Position numbers and translations under genes: made by a program. Below the pieces are notes generated by a model that saw only the letters and a list, made by a program, of their open reading frames with translations, was not told the DNA's origin and made no database searches. Of a stretch of 64,000 nt of DNA, positions 60,913-64,000 are shown piece after piece; within the stretch, counting starts at the first letter, position 1; every line of letters begins with the position of its first letter. This stretch comes from Saururus chinensis (taxonomy: Eukaryota; Streptophyta; Magnoliopsida; Piperales; Saururaceae). The stretch is taken from positions 37,185,178 to 37,249,177 of the forward strand of contig CP141143.1 of NCBI GenBank assembly GCA_035235625.1. Direction: 5' to 3'.

Positions 60913-61239
60913 TTAGTGAACACGATCAAATCGTATCCTCTAAATTTAAATCTCTTCCTTTCGATAACTACGAATAGAATCTCAGGAATACCGCAGAGAA
61001 TCTCAGGAACACATTATTATTAAAGCAATCAATCTCTTGGTTCTGGCTTTTCTTCACTAAGACGGGTAGAGAAAGAATATATTTTTATTCTTCCTACATT
61101 GGAGCGTCCTTTCCGTGTTCTTTCAATATTTATCTGTGAGAACATTCTTCCTCCATTCATTACTCTGTGAGAAAGTTTTGGTGGGTGATCGTCCTAAATT
61201 GCTGTATCTCTTCCTTTGTTTTTAGTGTTTGGACAAAGA

Positions 61240-61850
61240 GAGAATGGGAGAAATTAGGAGGCGGCGGAGCGGAACGGAGAGGGAGAGAAGAGTCGTGTTA
61301 ATTGGTAGGACGGAGTAGGGAGAAGAAGTGAGGGCGACTTGAGAGACGAAGTCCGGACTGCAAAGGGTGAAGTGACTGGCGGCCCTCGTCCGTCGGCTGT
61401 CTATGACGCATTCACCATCTCTATCGTCTTTGACGGGGAAGAAAGGAGTCGGAAAAGGAAAACCGGATTTGGGGTCTAAGGACAGATAGGCGGTAGTTGG
61501 AGAAACAGTCCCACTTGTTGGAAGAGGAGTAACGACGCAAAAGGCGGTAGCCCCGGAGGTCGGGCCGCAACCGGAGAGTCCTGGCAGCCCTGGTCTTAGA
61601 GGAAGTAAAAGGAAGGGCCGTCGACCGGCGTCCGAAAGTGAAATGGAAGAGGCGAGGGGAGCAGCGGTCAGTGGCATGGAGGTGACATAAATGAAAAGGG
61701 AAAAGGAGACGGTGGAATGGGAACCGACCGGCGGAGGTGCAAGCCGAGACGCCGGCGACGGTGACCATGCGCAAGGCGATCAGCGGCGGTTGGTAGCGCG
61801 GAGGTGAAAATGCACGGAGAGGAACAATGGGAATGGAATAAAAGAAGAAA
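61240..61850. other. GC-rich block
   Basis: GC content rises sharply here compared with the flanks, with many CpG. Minus-strand frames of 151 and 117 codons overlap in different phases and are rich in Ser, Pro, Leu and Arg, as expected from composition. Similar blocks sit in the family-2 LTRs, so this could be the GC-rich part of another LTR or a promoter island. No gene is claimed. Confidence 0.4.
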
Positions 61851-62204
61851 GGGGAGTTAACGGTTTTTAATCAACGGCTATGATTCAGCCATGGAAATCA
61901 ACGGCTAGGATGTTTATTTATTATGTCGGCTTGGCTTGAGCCGGGCTGGGCTTGGCTCATCTCAGCTTTAGCTTAACTCCGGCTGAGCCGGAGCTGCTGC
62001 TATTATTATTTTTCTTTTGAGAATCTTAAATTTTTTTTTTAATGAAAGCTAACATTTATTTTTATTTTGTAGATTAAAGACTATTTTGGGTTTAGAGCAA
62101 GTTTTCTTCTTTCTTTCTACCATATATGTAATTTACGGATATTAAAAGATTTAAAATTTAACTTTATAACTTACATAATAACAGAAAAAAATTATTGTAA
62201 TTTT

Positions 62205-64000
62205 AATTTTCTTTCTGAGAGGATTGAGAGAATTATTTTTTTATTTTGCAAGTTTTATTAGGGAATTGAGGACTTCGACTAGTTTTATTTATTTATTTTT
62301 TTAAAAAAAGAGATATAAGTCATATTATATTTTTTTTGGAGGACATTAAGAACTTTACGCTTGCTGTCTTTGATTTTGATTTTGATTTAATTTATAATTC
62401 TTATCATGTTTCTTTCTAAGGGAATTGAGAACTTTAGACTTTATTTTTAAATTTTTTTTCTTTATATATATTTTTATTTTTTAAGAGAAAGATGCAAGTT
62501 TCATTATGTCTATTTCCGAGGGGATTGAGAACTTTAAGCTTAGTCTCTTTGATTTTAATTTATTTTGCAAGTCTTATTATGCCTCTTTCTAAGGGGATTG
62601 AGAACTTTAGAGTTACTTATATCAAATTTTTTTTTGTTTAAAAAAAAAGAGATGAAAGTTTTATTATGTATCTTTTCAAGGGATTGAGAACTTTAGGTTT
62701 GCTCTCTTTATTTTGATTTATTTTACATGTCTCATTATATCTCTCTCCGATTAGGAACTTTAGACTTGCTTCGTTTGAATTTTTTTTTCTTTTTTAAAAG
62801 AGATGTATGTCTCATTATGTCCCTTTCTAAAGGGATTTAAAACTTTAAGCTTGCTCTATTTGATTTTGATTTGCATGTCTCATTATGTCTCTTTCTGAGA
62901 ATTTTAGGCTTGGTCTCTTTGATTTTGATTTTTAAGTCTCATTATGTCTCTTTTCGAAGGGATTGAGAACTTTAGACTTTCTTTTTTTAAAAAAAAAAAT
63001 TTTATTTCATTTTTTCGTTTTTTAAAAGAGAGATACAATTCTCATTATGTCTCTTTCCGAGGAGATTAAGAACTTTAGGTTTGCTCTTTTTAATTTTGAT
63101 TTTGATTTGCATTTATAAGTCTCATTATGTCTCTTTCTAAAAAGATTGAAAACTTTAAGTATTGAGAATTTTTTTTTATTTTTTTCAAAAGAGAGATGCA
63201 AGTCTCATTATGTCTCTTTCCGAAGGGATTGAGAACTTTAGGCTTGCTTTATTTAATTTTTATTTATTTTATAAGTCTCATTATGTCTCTTTCTAAGGGG
63301 ATTGAGAATTTTAGAGTTGCTTCTTTTGAGAAATTTTTGTATTTTTTCATTAGAGAGATGCAAGTCTCATTATGTTACTTTCTGATGAGATTGAGAACTT
63401 TAGATTTGCTCTATTTGATTTTGATTTATTTTGCAAGTCTATTATATCTCTTTCTTAGGGGATTGAGAACTTTAGACCTTCTTCTTTCAAGAATTTTTTT
63501 TTATTTTTTCAAAAGATAGATGAAAGTCTTATTATGTCTCTTTTTTATAGGATTGAGAACTTTAGCCTTGCTCTATTTGATTTTGATTTATTTTGAAAGT
63601 CTCATTAGGTCTTTTTTTAGGGGATTGAGAACTTTGCACCTGCTTCTTTAAAAAAAAAATGTACTCATTTTTTCAAAAGAAATCTGCAAATCTCATTATG
63701 TCTCTTTCCAAGGGGATTAAAAACTTTAGACTTGCTTCTTTTAAGAGTTTTTTCTTCATTTTTTTTCTTTTTTTTAAAAAGAGATATGCAAGTCTCATTA
63801 TGTTTCTTTTCGATAGGATTGAGAACTTTAAGCTTGCTCTCTTTAATTTTGATTTTGTTTTATTTTGCAAGTCTTATTATGTCTCTTTCTTAGGGGATTG
63901 AGAATTTTGGACCTGCTTTTTTCGAAAAAAAATTATTAATTTTTTTAAAAAAGATATGCAAATCTCATTACGTCTCTTTCCGAGGGGATTGAGAACTTTA
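62205..64000 (+). repeat. T-rich satellite-like array with alternating short and long units, open to the right
   Basis: The core 'gggattgagaactttaga' preceded by 'gtctcattatgtctctttc' recurs at least 21 times from about 62340. Core spacings alternate between roughly 67-80 bp and 83-103 bp, for example 73, 89, 72, 90, 72, 92 between 63234 and 63722. The short units are linked by 'tgattttgatttattttgca' and the long ones by a poly-T/poly-A stretch with 'aaaagagagatgcaa', so two unit types alternate with a joint period of about 160 bp. Decayed units begin near 62205. Frames in it are not genes. Confidence 0.92.

Noticed and set aside
61222-61774. Overlapping minus-strand frames in the GC-rich block considered as a gene
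   Set aside because: Two phases are open at once, as expected from GC-rich composition; no motif is seen in either.
63196-63519. Frame of 107 codons in the right-hand array
   Set aside because: It follows the tandem satellite units and changes with unit length; no independent coding signal.

Overview
The window is nuclear DNA from a flowering plant. Two host genes with plant-type structure support this: a multi-exon BIG BROTHER-type RING E3 ubiquitin ligase and a Tyr/Ser-Pro4 cell-wall extensin. The rest is mostly transposon sequence: very long LTRs of the kind found in chromoviral Ty3 elements, a Mutator-like element with a plant mobile domain gene, small DNA elements and a satellite-like array. 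The sequence does not fix the species. The repeat load suggests a medium or large genome.

Layout. 1-21436 is a nested stack of Ty3-type fossils. A minus-strand element keeps part of its integrase region (about 6069-7002 and 18082-18260), its polypurine tract and a very long 3' LTR ending at 6056. A single long LTR (copy D, 7008-18076, target duplication CATAT) sits inside the integrase region. D is itself split by a hAT-type DNA element (7646-8380, 8-bp duplication) and two more solo LTRs (E, 8502-12120; A, 12198-15431), each with exact 5-bp duplications. A further LTR piece (J, 18260-21436) is split by solo LTR F (19700-21118). 21437-24150 has little that can be named. 24222-25292 (minus) is the extensin gene, with a G-box, TATA box and a 104-bp Stowaway-like MITE upstream. 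25600-28409 is intergenic with simple repeats. 28410-31876 is solo LTR B. 31877-34946 holds LTR-like remnants and a 220-bp fold-back hairpin.

34956-41896 is a Mutator-like element with long terminal inverted repeats and a 9-bp duplication. It carries a plant mobile domain (PMD) pseudogene, which is interrupted by a PIF/Harbinger-like element (35932-36605) and a solo LTR (H, 36947-39473). 43474-50835 (plus) is the RING E3 gene, whose seven coding exons give a 235-residue protein. 50836-53131 is low-information intergenic DNA. 53132-58660 is a second broken Ty3 element on the minus strand, cut by LTR copy C. 58661-62204 is unassigned apart from a short tandem repeat and a GC-rich block. 62205 to the right edge is a T-rich tandem array with a dimer period of about 160 bp that runs out of the window.

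The host genes are independent of each other: one encodes a structural wall protein, the other a growth-limiting ubiquitin ligase. I found no rRNA, tRNA, CRISPR or prokaryotic features. The most unusual items are the PMD-bearing Mutator-like element, the dimeric array and a GATCGATCGG-type module found in two otherwise different LTR families. All alignments were done by eye.
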